From assembly GCA_023388835.1 (NCBI GenBank), contig JAEWFK010000156.1, positions 4,596 through 68,595 on the forward strand: a DNA stretch of 64,000 nucleotides, read 5' to 3'. Source of the stretch: Pseudomonadota bacterium. GTDB taxonomy: Bacteria; Pseudomonadota; Gammaproteobacteria; Burkholderiales; Burkholderiaceae_B. The translations under genes were made by a program, and so were the position numbers. Positions 26,568 through 36,018 of the stretch are shown here, in pieces. The number at the start of each line of letters is the position of its first letter. The stretch's first letter is position 1. Below the pieces are notes generated by a model, which was not told the DNA's origin, did not search any database, and saw only the letters and a list, made by a program, of their open reading frames with translations.

Positions 26568-27416
26568 ATGACTTCCCTGCCCCGGTCCGATCAGGGCGCT
26601 ACGTTTCAGCGCGTCCGCTTCATTATGGTTCAACCTTCCCACCCCGGCAACGTGGGCGCTGCCGCGCGCGCCATCAAGACCATGGGCTTCGGTGAGCTTT
26701 GCCTGGTCGCCCCGCAAGCGGCCGATGTCACACAGCGGCCGGAAGCCGTCGCGATGGCGTCAGGAGCGACCGACGTGCTGGACTCCGCAATCATCGTGCC
26801 GACACTGGCTGAGGCCCTAGCTCCGGTGACCCTGGCTTTCGCACTGACAGCCCGGCCCCGGTTCCTCGGGCCGCCGGCCTGCGATATACGGGTGGCGGCC
26901 GGCCTCGCGCGCGATCATCTTACGGATGTGCCGGCGGCCAGAGTCGCTGTGGTGCTGGGAACCGAGCGATCAGGTCTCACGAATGATGACATCGCCCTGT
27001 GCCAGTGGCTCTGCCATATCCCCGCAAACGAGGAATACAGCTCGCTGAACGTCGCCCAGGCGCTGCAGCTGGCCGCCTGGGAGCTGCGCTATGCCTTGTT
27101 GGCGGAAACGGGGGCTCCCACGCTGCCGCTGACTGAAGGCAAACCCGATCCCGGCGCTGAACCGGCGAGCGGCGCGCGCGTCCAGGCCTTGCTGGAACAC
27201 TGGGAAGAGGCGCTGGTGTCGGTGAAGTTCCTGGACCCCGCACACCCGAAAAAGCTGGTGCCGCGGATGCGGCACCTGTTCACGCGCAGCGCACTGAGCA
27301 ACGACGAAGTCGACATGTTGCGCGGGGTCTGTACCGCCATGATCAAGGCGGCGGGTATCGCCTATGCCGATAACCCGCCCCGAAGAATCAGTCCACCTGT
27401 GCGCCCGAAGCCTTGA
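26568..27416 (+). CDS. trmJ: tRNA (cytidine/uridine-2'-O-)-methyltransferase TrmJ
   Basis: A 282-residue SPOUT methyltransferase. It contains the N-terminal FIMVQPSHPGNVGAAARAIKTMGF, VLGTERSGLTNDD with the catalytic region, and IPANEEYSSLNVAQALQL forming the knot. A C-terminal helical extension (LLEHWEEALVSVKFLDP) is the TrmJ-specific dimer/tRNA part. It methylates the ribose at position 32 of several tRNAs with SAM. Its last 29 bases overlap the convergent Bug gene. Confidence 0.92.
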   Translation: MTSLPRSDQGATFQRVRFIMVQPSHPGNVGAAARAIKTMGFGELCLVAPQAADVTQRPEAVAMASGATDVLDSAIIVPTLAEALAPVTLAFALTARPRFLGPPACDIRVAAGLARDHLTDVPAARVAVVLGTERSGLTNDDIALCQWLCHIPANEEYSSLNVAQALQLAAWELRYALLAETGAPTLPLTEGKPDPGAEPASGARVQALLEHWEEALVSVKFLDPAHPKKLVPRMRHLFTRSALSNDEVDMLRGVCTAMIKAAGIAYADNPPRRISPPVRPKP

Positions 27417-28380
27417 CGACCGGTCCCCAGGTATCGACTTCCGTCTTGATGAACTGGGCGAACTCCTGAGGCGTCGTGTCAGCCGGTACGGCGCCCAGGG
27501 CTTCAAGCCGCTCACGCACTTCGGGCTTGGCGAGTGCCGCGCGTATGGATTTGTTGAGCGTTTCCACGATATCGGCCGGCATGCCCTTCGGCCCGATCAC
27601 GCCGAACCATGAAGACACATCGAAATCCGGGAAACCCGATTCGCGCATCGTCGGAAGATCGGGCGCAGTCTTGGAGCGGTCAGCCGTGGTGACAGCCAGC
27701 GCGCGCAGCTTGCCGGACTGGACATGGGGCCAGGCGGAAGGCATGTTGTCGAACATGTAATCGACCTGCCCGCCCACGAGATCCGTCAGAGCGTTGGCGC
27801 TGCCCTTGTAGGGAATGTGCATGACATCCACATCAGCCCGCAGCTTGAACAATTCGCCCGCCATGTGAATGGAAGTGCCGCTGCCAGAGGACGCGAAGTT
27901 GTGCTTGCCGGGTTCCTTCTTCAGAAGATCGACGAGTTCCGAAACGGAATTCGCCTTGACGTCGGGGTGCACCACCAATACGTTGGGGACTCGCACCGCC
28001 AAGGCGACCGGGTCGAAATCCTTGACGAGGTCGAAGCTCAGGTTCTTGTACAAGGTCTGGTTGATGGCGCTAGTGACTGCGACCATCAGCAGGGTGTAAC
28101 CGTCAGGCTCGGCCCGCGCAACGGCTTCGGCGCCAATGTTGCTGCCCGCGCCCGGCCGATTCTCCACCACCACCGGCTGCCCAAGCGCTTCGCCCACTTC
28201 CTTGCCTACGACCCGCGCCACTACGTCTGTCGTGCCGCCGGCCGAGAAACCGACAATGAGCCGTATGGGCTTATCGGGGTAAGCGGCCATGGCGACCGGC
28301 GCAGCGAGCATCGACGCGGCGGCGACGGCAGTAGCCGCCCAGCTCAGGACGCTGCGGCTCTTTCGCTTCTGTTGGATCAT
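27388..28380 (-). CDS. Bug/TctC-family periplasmic solute-binding protein
   Basis: A 330-residue protein with a signal peptide ending near AMA|AYPDKP. The mature part shows the family hallmarks YPDKPIRLIVGFSAGG, VVVENRPGAGSNIG and FASSGSGTSIHMAGELF. Such proteins bind carboxylates or similar small molecules for tripartite transport or signalling. No TctA/TctB genes are nearby, so this is an orphan receptor as is typical of Alcaligenaceae. Ligand unknown. It overlaps the 3' end of trmJ. Confidence 0.93.
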   Translation of the reverse strand: MIQQKRKSRSVLSWAATAVAAASMLAAPVAMAAYPDKPIRLIVGFSAGGTTDVVARVVGKEVGEALGQPVVVENRPGAGSNIGAEAVARAEPDGYTLLMVAVTSAINQTLYKNLSFDLVKDFDPVALAVRVPNVLVVHPDVKANSVSELVDLLKKEPGKHNFASSGSGTSIHMAGELFKLRADVDVMHIPYKGSANALTDLVGGQVDYMFDNMPSAWPHVQSGKLRALAVTTADRSKTAPDLPTMRESGFPDFDVSSWFGVIGPKGMPADIVETLNKSIRAALAKPEVRERLEALGAVPADTTPQEFAQFIKTEVDTWGPVVKASGAQVD

Positions 28381-28449
28381 GAATTTCCCTCCGGTTCCGA
28401 TTATCTTGATTTTGTAAGACCGATGACCGATCGGAGCGGCGGGGCGGCC

Positions 28450-29277
28450 TTACTTTGCGTTATCCGTGTTCTGCGCTTCGCGCAGCGGAACCGGAATCTT
28501 CAGCCTTGCTTCGCTCAGCGTCAATAAGGCTTTACGGTAGAGGTCGTTATTGAGGTCCCCGTAATGCTCAGCCTTGGACCAGACCCGGAGGGTCACGGCG
28601 CTATAGCTTTCGAGGTAGGCGGTGACAATAACCCGCGGCGCGGGCGTGTCCAGCACATAGGGATGATCGTCCACCAGTTTCTGCAGCGCCTGGAGGGCCG
28701 TATCAAGGTCGTCGCCATGGCGCACCTGGACGGCGACGTCCATGCGACGGGTCGCATTACGGCTGTAATTGATGATAGTGCTGCCCCAGATGAGGCTGTT
28801 GGGCATGTTCACTACGATGCCGTCTGCCTGGCGCAGGCGGGACATGAAAAGGCCGACTTCCTCGACCGTGCCTTCCGCCTTGCCGACCACGGATACGAAT
28901 TCGCCGACCCGCAATGGCCTGAGGGCAAGCAACATGATACCGGCTGCGATGTTCTGCAAGGTCCCTTGCAGCGCCAAGCCAATGGCGAGACCCGCAGCGC
29001 TCAGCGCCGCAATCAGGCTGGCCGTCTGGACACCGAATCGCGCCAATACCGCGATGATGACGAAAATCCGGATCGCCCACACGGCAGAAATCTGCAGCAT
29101 GGGTACGACGGTCGGATCGATGTGCGATGAACGCGAGGCAAGGCGGCGAATGCTGCGGCCCAGCACGCCGGACACAGTCCAGCCCAGGATCAGGGTGATT
29201 CCCGCCGCGAGAAAATTGACGATAAAAACCTGGACCGTCGGATAAGCGGTCCAGGCTTCGTTCAGGATAGCCAGCAT
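28450..29277 (-). CDS. MscS-family mechanosensitive channel
   Basis: A 275-residue small-conductance channel. It has three membrane segments near residues 15-35, 60-85 and 88-115. The pore helix has the Gly/Ala pattern SAAGLAIGLALQGTLQNIAAG, followed by the beta domain PNSLIWGSTIINYSR and a C-terminal alpha/beta part. It opens under membrane tension to release solutes after osmotic downshock. It sits at the edge of a group of small envelope-protein genes. ATG 29277 gives the expected N-terminus. Confidence 0.92.
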   Translation of the reverse strand: MLAILNEAWTAYPTVQVFIVNFLAAGITLILGWTVSGVLGRSIRRLASRSSHIDPTVVPMLQISAVWAIRIFVIIAVLARFGVQTASLIAALSAAGLAIGLALQGTLQNIAAGIMLLALRPLRVGEFVSVVGKAEGTVEEVGLFMSRLRQADGIVVNMPNSLIWGSTIINYSRNATRRMDVAVQVRHGDDLDTALQALQKLVDDHPYVLDTPAPRVIVTAYLESYSAVTLRVWSKAEHYGDLNNDLYRKALLTLSEARLKIPVPLREAQNTDNAK

Positions 29278-29370
29278 CGGGATGGGATTCCGGTTTGTTC
29301 ACAGGAAGGACTAACCGGAATCATACGCCCGACCTGCGGCTGTCCGGGCAGCTGACGTGGCAGTGCTCCG

Positions 29371-29517
29371 CTAAGGAGCCCGCCCGCTGATGACGCGGAT
29401 GAGAATCACGATGATGGCCACCACGAGCAGGATATGGATGAGCCCCCCGACCGTATATGAGGACACCAGCCCCAGCAACCACAGTATGACGAGGATGATG
29501 GCAATTGTATAAAGCAT
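29371..29517 (-). CDS. Small membrane protein, lmo0937 family
   Basis: A 48-residue protein starting MLYTIAIILVILWLLG with two hydrophobic helices separated by a glycine-rich turn (SSYTVGGLIH) and a short RVISGRAP tail. An AAGGAG site lies six bases before the ATG, so translation is well supported. Lmo0937-family proteins are widespread, unexplained and often induced by stress. The next gene upstream on the minus strand encodes a glycine-zipper lipoprotein. Confidence 0.8.
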   Translation of the reverse strand: MLYTIAIILVILWLLGLVSSYTVGGLIHILLVVAIIVILIRVISGRAP

Positions 29518-29595
29518 TGGCACTCCTTTTTTTCATTGTTCGTCTATGGACCGCTGAAACCGGATTCCCGGTAGCGGAACTATCGAACCGTTGGC

Positions 29596-29811
29596 TTACT
29601 TGCTGGCTTCGTGTCCGACAATACCGCCGATTGCAGCACCCCCCAAGGTGCCGGCGGTGCTACCGCCGGTCAAGACCGCGCCGCCGACCGCACCCGCGCC
29701 CGCACCAATGGCGGTATTGCGCCCCTGCCGGTCCATGCCTCCGCAAGCTGCGAGGCTGCCCACCATGAGTAGTACGGCGGTTGTCGCGGCGATTCTTTTC
29801 CCTGTCTTCAT
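29596..29811 (-). CDS. Glycine-zipper lipoprotein, 71 residues
   Basis: The signal peptide ends in the lipobox SLAAC (Cys23). The mature part is dominated by small residues in a GxxxG register (AIGAGAGAVGGAVLTGGS, GGAAIGGIVGH), as in OsmB and similar osmotically induced outer-membrane lipoproteins. It is a likely envelope-stress protein. AGGAGC lies upstream of the ATG at 29811. The gene is divergent from the PRC-barrel gene at 29957. Confidence 0.75.
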   Translation of the reverse strand: MKTGKRIAATTAVLLMVGSLAACGGMDRQGRNTAIGAGAGAVGGAVLTGGSTAGTLGGAAIGGIVGHEASK

Positions 29812-29956
29812 ATAAAGCTCCTGTTAGCGTCCACCGACGCGAATCGATTGCGCTTGGGCTGCAGCAACAGACGTGCCCGCGCAAAGAATCGCGCCGGAAC
29901 CATCGCCGCGGCACACCGATTGCTTGGCAAGGACGTCTTTCACAAGGAGGTCCACA

Positions 29957-30649
29957 ATGAAGATGAAATTACTCGCTACCGCAGTCACCGTCAGCATGCC
30001 TTTGCTCTTCGGCGGCGCTTATGCACAGACAACGACATCGCAGGACTCCGGTAAGAACCGGTCGTCCGACGGTGCAACGATCAACAACAATCCCAACCCC
30101 ACTGCCGGTACGCCGGGCGGCGCCGGCAGCGCAGCCGGTTCAACCGCACCGGCCGGCAGCAGCGCCACGGGTAATACAGGCGATACGAGCACAGGCAGCT
30201 CGGGGGCGAGCAGTGCGGGTTCCAGTAGTGCCGCCACGGGTGCCAGCGGCTCAGGCACTGGCGGCACCGGCGCCACCAGCACGATGCCGGGCCAGGGTGC
30301 GGCGGGCACCAGCACAAGCACACCCGGCGCGGCCGTTCCGGGCGGAGCAAGCACCGATGCCGCCGCTTCTACGGAAGCCATTACCGGCTGGAGCGCCAAG
30401 GACGACATCATCGGCAAGACCGTACGCAACGAGAACGACGAGAAGATCGGGGACGTCAATGACATCGTGATCTCCTCCGATGGCCGCAGCATGTACCTGT
30501 TGATCGGCGCGGGCGGATTCCTCGGCATGGGTGAGAAGGACGTCGCCGTTCCGTTCGACCGCTTCCAGCGATCGGAAGACCGGATCATGCTTTCCGGCTA
30601 CAGCAAGGAGCAGCTGAAAGCACTGCCGGAGGTGCGCACTCAACGCTAA
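29957..30649 (+). CDS. Exported PRC-barrel protein with long Gly/Ser/Thr/Ala linker
   Basis: A 230-residue protein. AAGGAGG six bases upstream sets the start. The signal peptide ends at AYA|QTTT. Residues 30-140 are a low-complexity linker of Gly, Ser, Thr and Ala with no hydrophobic core. Residues 146-212 are a PRC-barrel (DDIIGKTVRNENDEKIGDV, VPFDRFQ). PRC-barrel proteins of this class are exported and often stress-linked; the function is not established. The linker could span periplasm or bind cell-wall material. Confidence 0.8.
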   Translation: MKMKLLATAVTVSMPLLFGGAYAQTTTSQDSGKNRSSDGATINNNPNPTAGTPGGAGSAAGSTAPAGSSATGNTGDTSTGSSGASSAGSSSAATGASGSGTGGTGATSTMPGQGAAGTSTSTPGAAVPGGASTDAAASTEAITGWSAKDDIIGKTVRNENDEKIGDVNDIVISSDGRSMYLLIGAGGFLGMGEKDVAVPFDRFQRSEDRIMLSGYSKEQLKALPEVRTQR

Positions 30650-30771
30650 AGGCTGAAAGCTTCACTGTCTTCGAAAGCTTGCGGCTGCGGGGCGCGGCTG
30701 CAAGTTCTTTCAAACCGGGCGCGGCGAACACACCTGACCGGAATGGTTCGCCGCCGATGAGGAGTACCACC

Positions 30772-30966
30772 ATGACGGACACTACAAGATCGGACAGCGG
30801 CAAACCGCCTTTCCCCACCCGCGACAACCCGCCCAAGCCGGGTGCGGAAAAAGCGGCACCTGAAAAACCCGTCACGGAGGAAACGCTCGACGAAGCCATC
30901 GAAGAGAGCTTCCCCGCCAGCGACCCGATATCGGTGGGAACGAAGAAGCCGCAGGACGAGCATTGA
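30772..30966 (+). CDS. Small conserved protein with ESFPASDP motif, 64 residues
   Basis: It starts at ATG 30772 with GAGGAG upstream. It is hydrophilic and probably disordered, Pro/Lys-rich in the first half, and ends in the conserved DEAIEESFPASDPIS block seen in many short proteobacterial proteins of unknown role. No signal. The next gene starts at the base after its stop codon, so the two are coupled. Confidence 0.65.
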   Translation: MTDTTRSDSGKPPFPTRDNPPKPGAEKAAPEKPVTEETLDEAIEESFPASDPISVGTKKPQDEH

Positions 30967-32097
30967 ATGCGGGAAGCTTCAGCGAGGTTGAAGCACGAAG
31001 CGGTTGTCCTCTACCCCGTGCGTGCAAGCGTGCCCGAACACGAATCGGTCATCCATACGGACATTGCCAAGCGCATCGCCGCGCTCATGCATGTTCCATT
31101 TGACGGCATATACAGCGCGGAACGGCATCGGGGCAAACGCTGTTACTTCGTGCCAACAGATACCCTGATTTCTCCGGCTCTGAGAGATTCTTTAGGTATA
31201 CGCGGCGAAACGGACATCTTTGGCGGCTACGCTGATTACAGCTTCATGCCTACCAAGGCGATCACGCATGCCGCCCCCGGGCCCGCCGCCCGCCGCCCAT
31301 CGGGATGGTCGGACACTTTCGGCTTCCGCGTGCAGACGGCCACCTTGCCCGGCTACACCGTCTTTTCAATCGACGATCTTCATACCGCGGGCGCGCGAAT
31401 GCTGTCGGCCGGCGGGCCAGTACGATTGAAACCGGTGAAGGCCACAGGGGGACGCGGCCAAAGCGTGGTCTCCGACTCAGCCGGCCTGAATGCGGCGGCC
31501 TCCGATGTGGACCACGAAACCATGCAGGAATGCGGCCTCGTGCTGGAAGCCAATCTGCAAGGCGTCGCCACCTATAGCGTAGGCCAGGTCCGGCTGCCGG
31601 GGCTGACAAGCAGTTATATCGGCACGCAGCGCTTGACACGGGACAACCATGGCCAGGATGTCTATGGGGGCTCACGGCTCCGATTCATACGCGGGGGATA
31701 CGCCGCTCTGCACGACTTGCCGCTTTCAGAAGAATGTCACCGTGCCATTGAGCTCGCGGAGTCCTACGATCAGGCCGCCGACGAGTGCTATCCCGGTTTT
31801 TTTGCCTCTCGCCGCAACTATGATGTCGCCGCCGGCACTGACGCTCACGGAAATCGCATCATGGGCGTGCTGGAACAATCGTGGCGTATTGGAGGCGCCA
31901 GTCGTGCCGAGGTGGCTGCGCTCGAAGTCCTGATGGCCGAACCGGGTTGCGAAGGACTGTGGGCGGAGACCCTCGAACTATTCGGAGACCACGAAGCGGC
32001 ACCGCAGGATGCGATCCAGACCTACGCAGGAGTCGACCCGGACGTCGGACTGATCCGGAAATACATCAGGGTGAAAGTCTATGGGAACAAGCAGTGA
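30967..32097 (+). CDS. DUF3182 family protein (ATP-grasp-like)
   Basis: A 376-residue protein that matches the DUF3182 family as I recall it. The central part (RLKPVKATGGRGQSVV, LVLEANLQGVATYSVGQ) resembles the nucleotide-binding and Glu-bearing segments of ATP-grasp ligases. No ligase activity is known. Soluble, no signal. It starts immediately after the ESFPASDP gene and overlaps the hydrolase gene by 17 bases. These three genes are likely one transcript, perhaps acting together in stress survival. Confidence 0.75.
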   Translation: MREASARLKHEAVVLYPVRASVPEHESVIHTDIAKRIAALMHVPFDGIYSAERHRGKRCYFVPTDTLISPALRDSLGIRGETDIFGGYADYSFMPTKAITHAAPGPAARRPSGWSDTFGFRVQTATLPGYTVFSIDDLHTAGARMLSAGGPVRLKPVKATGGRGQSVVSDSAGLNAAASDVDHETMQECGLVLEANLQGVATYSVGQVRLPGLTSSYIGTQRLTRDNHGQDVYGGSRLRFIRGGYAALHDLPLSEECHRAIELAESYDQAADECYPGFFASRRNYDVAAGTDAHGNRIMGVLEQSWRIGGASRAEVAALEVLMAEPGCEGLWAETLELFGDHEAAPQDAIQTYAGVDPDVGLIRKYIRVKVYGNKQ

Positions 32098-32839
32098 TAC
32101 CGTCGAGATTCCTGTCGAAGAGGAGGCCATGGCCGGAACCTTTCTTGCGCCACAAAGCAAGGTGCCCGGCGTACTGTTTGTCCACGGCTGGGGCGGTAGC
32201 CAAGAGCGAGACCTGGACAGGGCGCGCGGCATTGCGGGGTTAGGCTGCGTCTGCCTGACGTTCGACCTGAGAGGCCATGTAAAGAATTCCGAACGCCAGC
32301 AAAGCGTCACGCGCGAAGAGAACCTGCGGGACCTGCTGGCGGCCTACGATTGCCTGCACCGCCACCCCGCCACTGACCCACGCGCGATTGCCGTCGTCGG
32401 CACCAGCTACGGCGCTTATCTTTCCGCGATACTTACCACCTTGCGCCCCGTACGATGGTTGTCGCTGCGCGTCCCCTCTCTGTATCGTAATGAGCAATGG
32501 GACAGCCCCAAACGCAAGCTTGACCGCGACGACCTGGCGCGTTATCGGAGCGGCTTCATTCCTGCCGCGGACAACCGTGCGCTGCTGGCCTGCACCCAGT
32601 TCCGTGGCGATGTCCTGCTCGTGGAGTCGGAGAACGACCATCTGGTCCCCCACGCCACCATCATGAGTTACCGGGCCGCCTTTCAAAGCTCGCACTCGCT
32701 CACCCACAGAGTGATTGACAATGCGGACCACGCCCTGAGTGACAAGGCGGCGCAGCAAGCTTATACCTCGATACTCGTGAGCTGGGTCACCGAGATGGTG
32801 GTCGGCGCGCGCATCGGCGCACGGCATTGGCCGCTGTAA
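32081..32839 (+). CDS. Alpha/beta-hydrolase (dienelactone hydrolase-like)
   Basis: A 252-residue alpha/beta-hydrolase. HGWGG near residue 35 supplies the oxyanion region, GTSYGAYLS holds the nucleophile Ser, and the Asp in [10 protein letters not shown] and His in NADHALSD complete the triad. Substrate unknown. It overlaps the DUF3182 gene by 17 bases, so it is translationally coupled. No signal peptide. Confidence 0.82.
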   Translation: MGTSSDTVEIPVEEEAMAGTFLAPQSKVPGVLFVHGWGGSQERDLDRARGIAGLGCVCLTFDLRGHVKNSERQQSVTREENLRDLLAAYDCLHRHPATDPRAIAVVGTSYGAYLSAILTTLRPVRWLSLRVPSLYRNEQWDSPKRKLDRDDLARYRSGFIPAADNRALLACTQFRGDVLLVESENDHLVPHATIMSYRAAFQSSHSLTHRVIDNADHALSDKAAQQAYTSILVSWVTEMVVGARIGARHWPL

Positions 32840-32903
32840 ATGTGACGCGCACGCCGCCGCGCGCACATCCATGCCGCCTTCTCGCTTGTACTATCATCGT
32901 GAA

Positions 32904-33902
32904 ATGACCATACTTTCCGTACTCGACCTCGCGCCTATCGCCGAAGGCAGCACCGCAGAAGCCTCTTTTCGCAACAGCCTTGATCTCGCCCGACACGCGG
33001 AATCCCTGGGGTTTCACCGCTACTGGCTCGCGGAACACCACGGCATGCCCGGCATCGCCAGTGCCGCCACTTCCGTCCTGATCGGATACATTGCCGGCGG
33101 TACTTCGACCATACGCGTAGGGGCCGGCGGCATCATGCTGCCCAACCACTCTCCCCTGGTGATCGCCGAACAATTCGGTACGCTGGAATCGCTCTATCCG
33201 GGCCGCATCGATCTGGGTCTGGGGCGCGCGCCCGGCTCCGATCAAGTGGCTGCCCGCGCACTGCGCCGCAACCTGGACACAGACCCGGACGCCTTTCCGC
33301 GCGACGTCGTGGAGCTCATGGAATACTTCTCGGCCGATTCGCGGCTTCCCGTGACGGCGGTCCCCGGCAAGGGCCTGTCAGTCGAGTTCTGGATTCTCGG
33401 ATCCAGCCTCTTTGGAGCGCAGCTGGCCGCCTATCTGGGCCTGCCGTATTCCTTCGCTTCGCATTTCGCACCTCAGATGATGATGCAGGCCATCGAGACC
33501 TATCGGAGCAACTTCCGCCCTTCGGCCCATCTAGCGCAACCCTACGTCATGCTCGGCTACAACGTCTTTGCGGCCGATACCAACGACGAAGCGCACTATC
33601 TCGCTTCGTCGTGGCAGCAATCCTTCGTGAGCCTGCGCAACGGCCGGCCCATCCGTCTACCGCCACCGGCGGAGAACTATACGGAGACCCTCGCACCGCA
33701 TGAGCGGGCCTTGCTGGACCACGTGCTGTCTTGCGCCGCGATCGGCACTCCCGAAGTCGTGACCCACACTATGCGCGAGTTCATCGCACGCACGCAGGTT
33801 GATGAACTCATCATCACCTGCAATACGTACGACCACGCCGCCAGGCTTCGGTCCTATGAGCTTGTGGCCGGCATCCGCAAGGCCTTGCACGCGCAGCCAT
33901 GA
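32904..33902 (+). CDS. LLM-class (luciferase-like) flavin-dependent oxidoreductase
   Basis: A 332-residue TIM-barrel flavoprotein of the bacterial luciferase superfamily, near the YhbW/YvbT type. Features are [36 protein letters not shown] and [14 protein letters not shown]. It probably uses FMNH2 or F420-free flavin chemistry; the substrate is unknown. The start at 32904 was chosen by family N-terminus ([12 protein letters not shown]). The stop overlaps the next start (ATGA), so it is coupled to the YggS gene. Confidence 0.87.
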   Translation: MTILSVLDLAPIAEGSTAEASFRNSLDLARHAESLGFHRYWLAEHHGMPGIASAATSVLIGYIAGGTSTIRVGAGGIMLPNHSPLVIAEQFGTLESLYPGRIDLGLGRAPGSDQVAARALRRNLDTDPDAFPRDVVELMEYFSADSRLPVTAVPGKGLSVEFWILGSSLFGAQLAAYLGLPYSFASHFAPQMMMQAIETYRSNFRPSAHLAQPYVMLGYNVFAADTNDEAHYLASSWQQSFVSLRNGRPIRLPPPAENYTETLAPHERALLDHVLSCAAIGTPEVVTHTMREFIARTQVDELIITCNTYDHAARLRSYELVAGIRKALHAQP

Positions 33903-34615
33903 CCGAGACCGCAACGATTGCAGAGCGCATCGCGCACTTGCGCCAACGCATCGACACCCTGACCGTCCAATCGGGCCGCGCGGCGGGCAGCGTCACCCTG
34001 CTGCCGGTGAGCAAAACCTTTGGCGCGGACGCGGTCCGGGAAGCCATGGCTGCAGGCCTGCAACGCTTCGGCGAAAACAAGGTACAGGAAATCCGCGAAA
34101 AATCGGCTCAACTGGCTGCGACCCGCGTACAGTGGATCATGATCGGTCACTTGCAAACCAACAAGGCAAAAGACGTTGCCCGTTATGCACATGAGATCCA
34201 GTCGCTGGACCGCCCCGACCTCGCCCTGGCCTTGCAGCGCCGCCTGGAGCTCGAAGGCCGCAGTATGACTGCCCTGGTGCAGGTCAAGACATCGAATGAA
34301 CCCAGCAAATTTGGCCTGGACCCATTGGAACTCGAAGATTTCCTACATTTCCTGGCACGGGAAACCCCCGCACTGCGGGTGCAGGGCCTGATGACCATGG
34401 CGGTCAATGACAGCGACCCCGACGCCGTGCGCGCCTGCTTTCGCCGGCTGCGCGAATTGGGCGATTTCATGCGGCAAAAATCGATTCCCGGCGTTACGCT
34501 GGAGCGCTTGTCCATGGGAATGAGCGGTGACTACGCACTTGCCATCGAAGAAGGATCAACCGAGGTCCGCATTGGCTCCGCGATATTCGGTGATCGCGGC
34601 TATACTTCGGCCTGA
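33899..34615 (+). CDS. yggS: YggS/PLPBP-family pyridoxal-phosphate homeostasis protein
   Basis: A 238-residue PLP-binding protein with the alanine-racemase-type barrel. It has LLPVSKTF with the PLP lysine, [25 protein letters not shown], and the late [28 protein letters not shown] phosphate-binding region. It has no known catalysis and buffers free PLP and keeto/amino acid pools. ATG 33899 overlaps the preceding stop by 4 bases. Confidence 0.93.
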   Translation: MTETATIAERIAHLRQRIDTLTVQSGRAAGSVTLLPVSKTFGADAVREAMAAGLQRFGENKVQEIREKSAQLAATRVQWIMIGHLQTNKAKDVARYAHEIQSLDRPDLALALQRRLELEGRSMTALVQVKTSNEPSKFGLDPLELEDFLHFLARETPALRVQGLMTMAVNDSDPDAVRACFRRLRELGDFMRQKSIPGVTLERLSMGMSGDYALAIEEGSTEVRIGSAIFGDRGYTSA

Positions 34616-34695
34616 ATGGCGCGCGGATCCGCCCGCGGCATATTTTCGGCGTCGGGCTCGGCGCCGCCACTGGCACCTCTACCTCGCAAGCATTC

Positions 34696-35646
34696 ATGTC
34701 CCGGTTCGCAGCATTGGCCGCTCCCGTGGGGCGGCTTCTCCATGATGCCTTTTCATCCTATCTGGTCCTGATCCGGCTCATGGTGCCGGCCCTCATCATC
34801 GTGAAGGCGCTGGACATGATGGGCGGAACTCAAGTCCTTGCTGCGGTGCTGGAGCCCGTCATGCGGCTAGTGGGGCTTCCCGCCGAAGTCGGCATCGTCT
34901 GGGCTGCGGCCATGCTGACCAGCATCTACACCGCACTGGCCATCTTCGCCGATCTGAGCCTGACCACACCACTGACCATCGCCCAGGCCAGCGTGCTGGG
35001 CACCATGATCCTGGTGGCGCACTCACTACCCGTGGAAGGGGCGGTCGCCAAGGCGACCGGCGTTGCCTGGCGCGCCACTCTGCTGATTCGAGTCGGCGGG
35101 GCGCTGGTGATCGGAATGCTGCTTGGCGCCTACTACGGAACCACGGGTTCGCATCAGGAACCGGCTGTCCTGCTATGGCAGGCCGAAGCGGCCGACCCAT
35201 CTTTGACAGCGTGGGCTTTGGGGCAGCTGCGTGCATTGGTGATGATCTTTTTGATCATTCTGTCACTGATGACGCTGCTGCGCATCTTGAAGGCGCTGGG
35301 TATCGAACGGCTCATGCATATCATGCTGACGCCCCTGCTGCGCCTGATCGGTATCGGCCGCGAAGCCACAAACGTCACGATCATCGGCATCACCCTGGGC
35401 TTGAGCATCGGAGCCGGCATGCTGATTCGCGAAGCGCGCACCGGTCGCCTCTCGCGCCGCGATATCTTCCTGACCATGGCTTTCCTGGGACTTTGCCACA
35501 GCATCATCGAGGACACGCTGCTCATATTGCTGCTGGGCGCCGATCTGTCGGCCATCCTTTGGACCCGTCTTGCGTTCGCCATTCTGGTGACCGCGCTGTT
35601 GGCGAGAATGGGGCGCATGATACCGGCGGTGCAGCAGCAGGCTTGA
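34696..35646 (+). CDS. Nucleoside-recognition (Gate) domain membrane protein
   Basis: A 316-residue inner-membrane protein with about eight hydrophobic segments and two Gate-type repeats. The first repeat contains MVPALIIVKAL and LVAHSLPVEGAVAKATG; the second contains GISLGLSIGAGMLIREA-like and GLCHSIIEDTLLILLLG. It resembles SpmA/SpmB and YjiG/YjiH proteins of unknown transport function. It starts at ATG 34696, 80 bases after yggS. Confidence 0.8.
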   Translation: MSRFAALAAPVGRLLHDAFSSYLVLIRLMVPALIIVKALDMMGGTQVLAAVLEPVMRLVGLPAEVGIVWAAAMLTSIYTALAIFADLSLTTPLTIAQASVLGTMILVAHSLPVEGAVAKATGVAWRATLLIRVGGALVIGMLLGAYYGTTGSHQEPAVLLWQAEAADPSLTAWALGQLRALVMIFLIILSLMTLLRILKALGIERLMHIMLTPLLRLIGIGREATNVTIIGITLGLSIGAGMLIREARTGRLSRRDIFLTMAFLGLCHSIIEDTLLILLLGADLSAILWTRLAFAILVTALLARMGRMIPAVQQQA

Positions 35647-35684
35647 ACAAGCAACCCTTGTGGGCGTGGACAGCACGGAGCCGC

Positions 35685-35715
35685 TTGACCTTCTCACTGT
35701 TGGAAGCTTTAACCT
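35685..35715 (+). promoter_or_regulatory. CueR-type promoter of copZ
   Basis: -35 TTGACC (35685-35690) and -10 TAACCT (35710-35715) are separated by 19 bases, longer than the usual 17, which is the sign of a MerR-family activated promoter. The spacer carries the dyad ACCTTC-N8-GGAAGC. The Cu(I) sensor CueR should bind and untwist this spacer. The gene at 35748 follows. Confidence 0.8.
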
Positions 35716-35747
35716 TGCCATTTTGTCATCCAAGATCGGAGGTCTTC

Positions 35748-35942
35748 ATGAAGTTCCATATTGAAAACATGACCTGTGGCGGTTGCGTGCGGGGAGTCAC
35801 AAAGGCGATTCAGTCTGTCGACCCCAAGGCGGAAATCAACGCCGATCCGCCTTCTCGCAAACTGGAAGTGAACACCAGCGCCAGCCAGGCTCAGATCGAG
35901 GCGGCGTTGAACGACGCCGGCTTTCCGGCCCAAGCGGCATAA
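35748..35942 (+). CDS. copZ: Copper chaperone, heavy-metal-associated domain protein
   Basis: A 64-residue single HMA domain. The Cu(I)-binding motif is MTCGGC with C10 and C13, followed by the ferredoxin-like fold ending DAGFPAQ. It carries Cu(I) in the cytosol to the exporter CopA. GGAGG lies six bases upstream of ATG 35748. A CueR-type promoter precedes it, and the copA-cueR operon faces it convergently. Confidence 0.93.
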   Translation: MKFHIENMTCGGCVRGVTKAIQSVDPKAEINADPPSRKLEVNTSASQAQIEAALNDAGFPAQAA

Positions 35943-36018
35943 ACACTACTCTGTAACGCAAGATCGGGGCTCGCAGCCGGCGCCATGCCGCCGGTCGCGC
36001 CCCGACGTGCTGCCCGCT

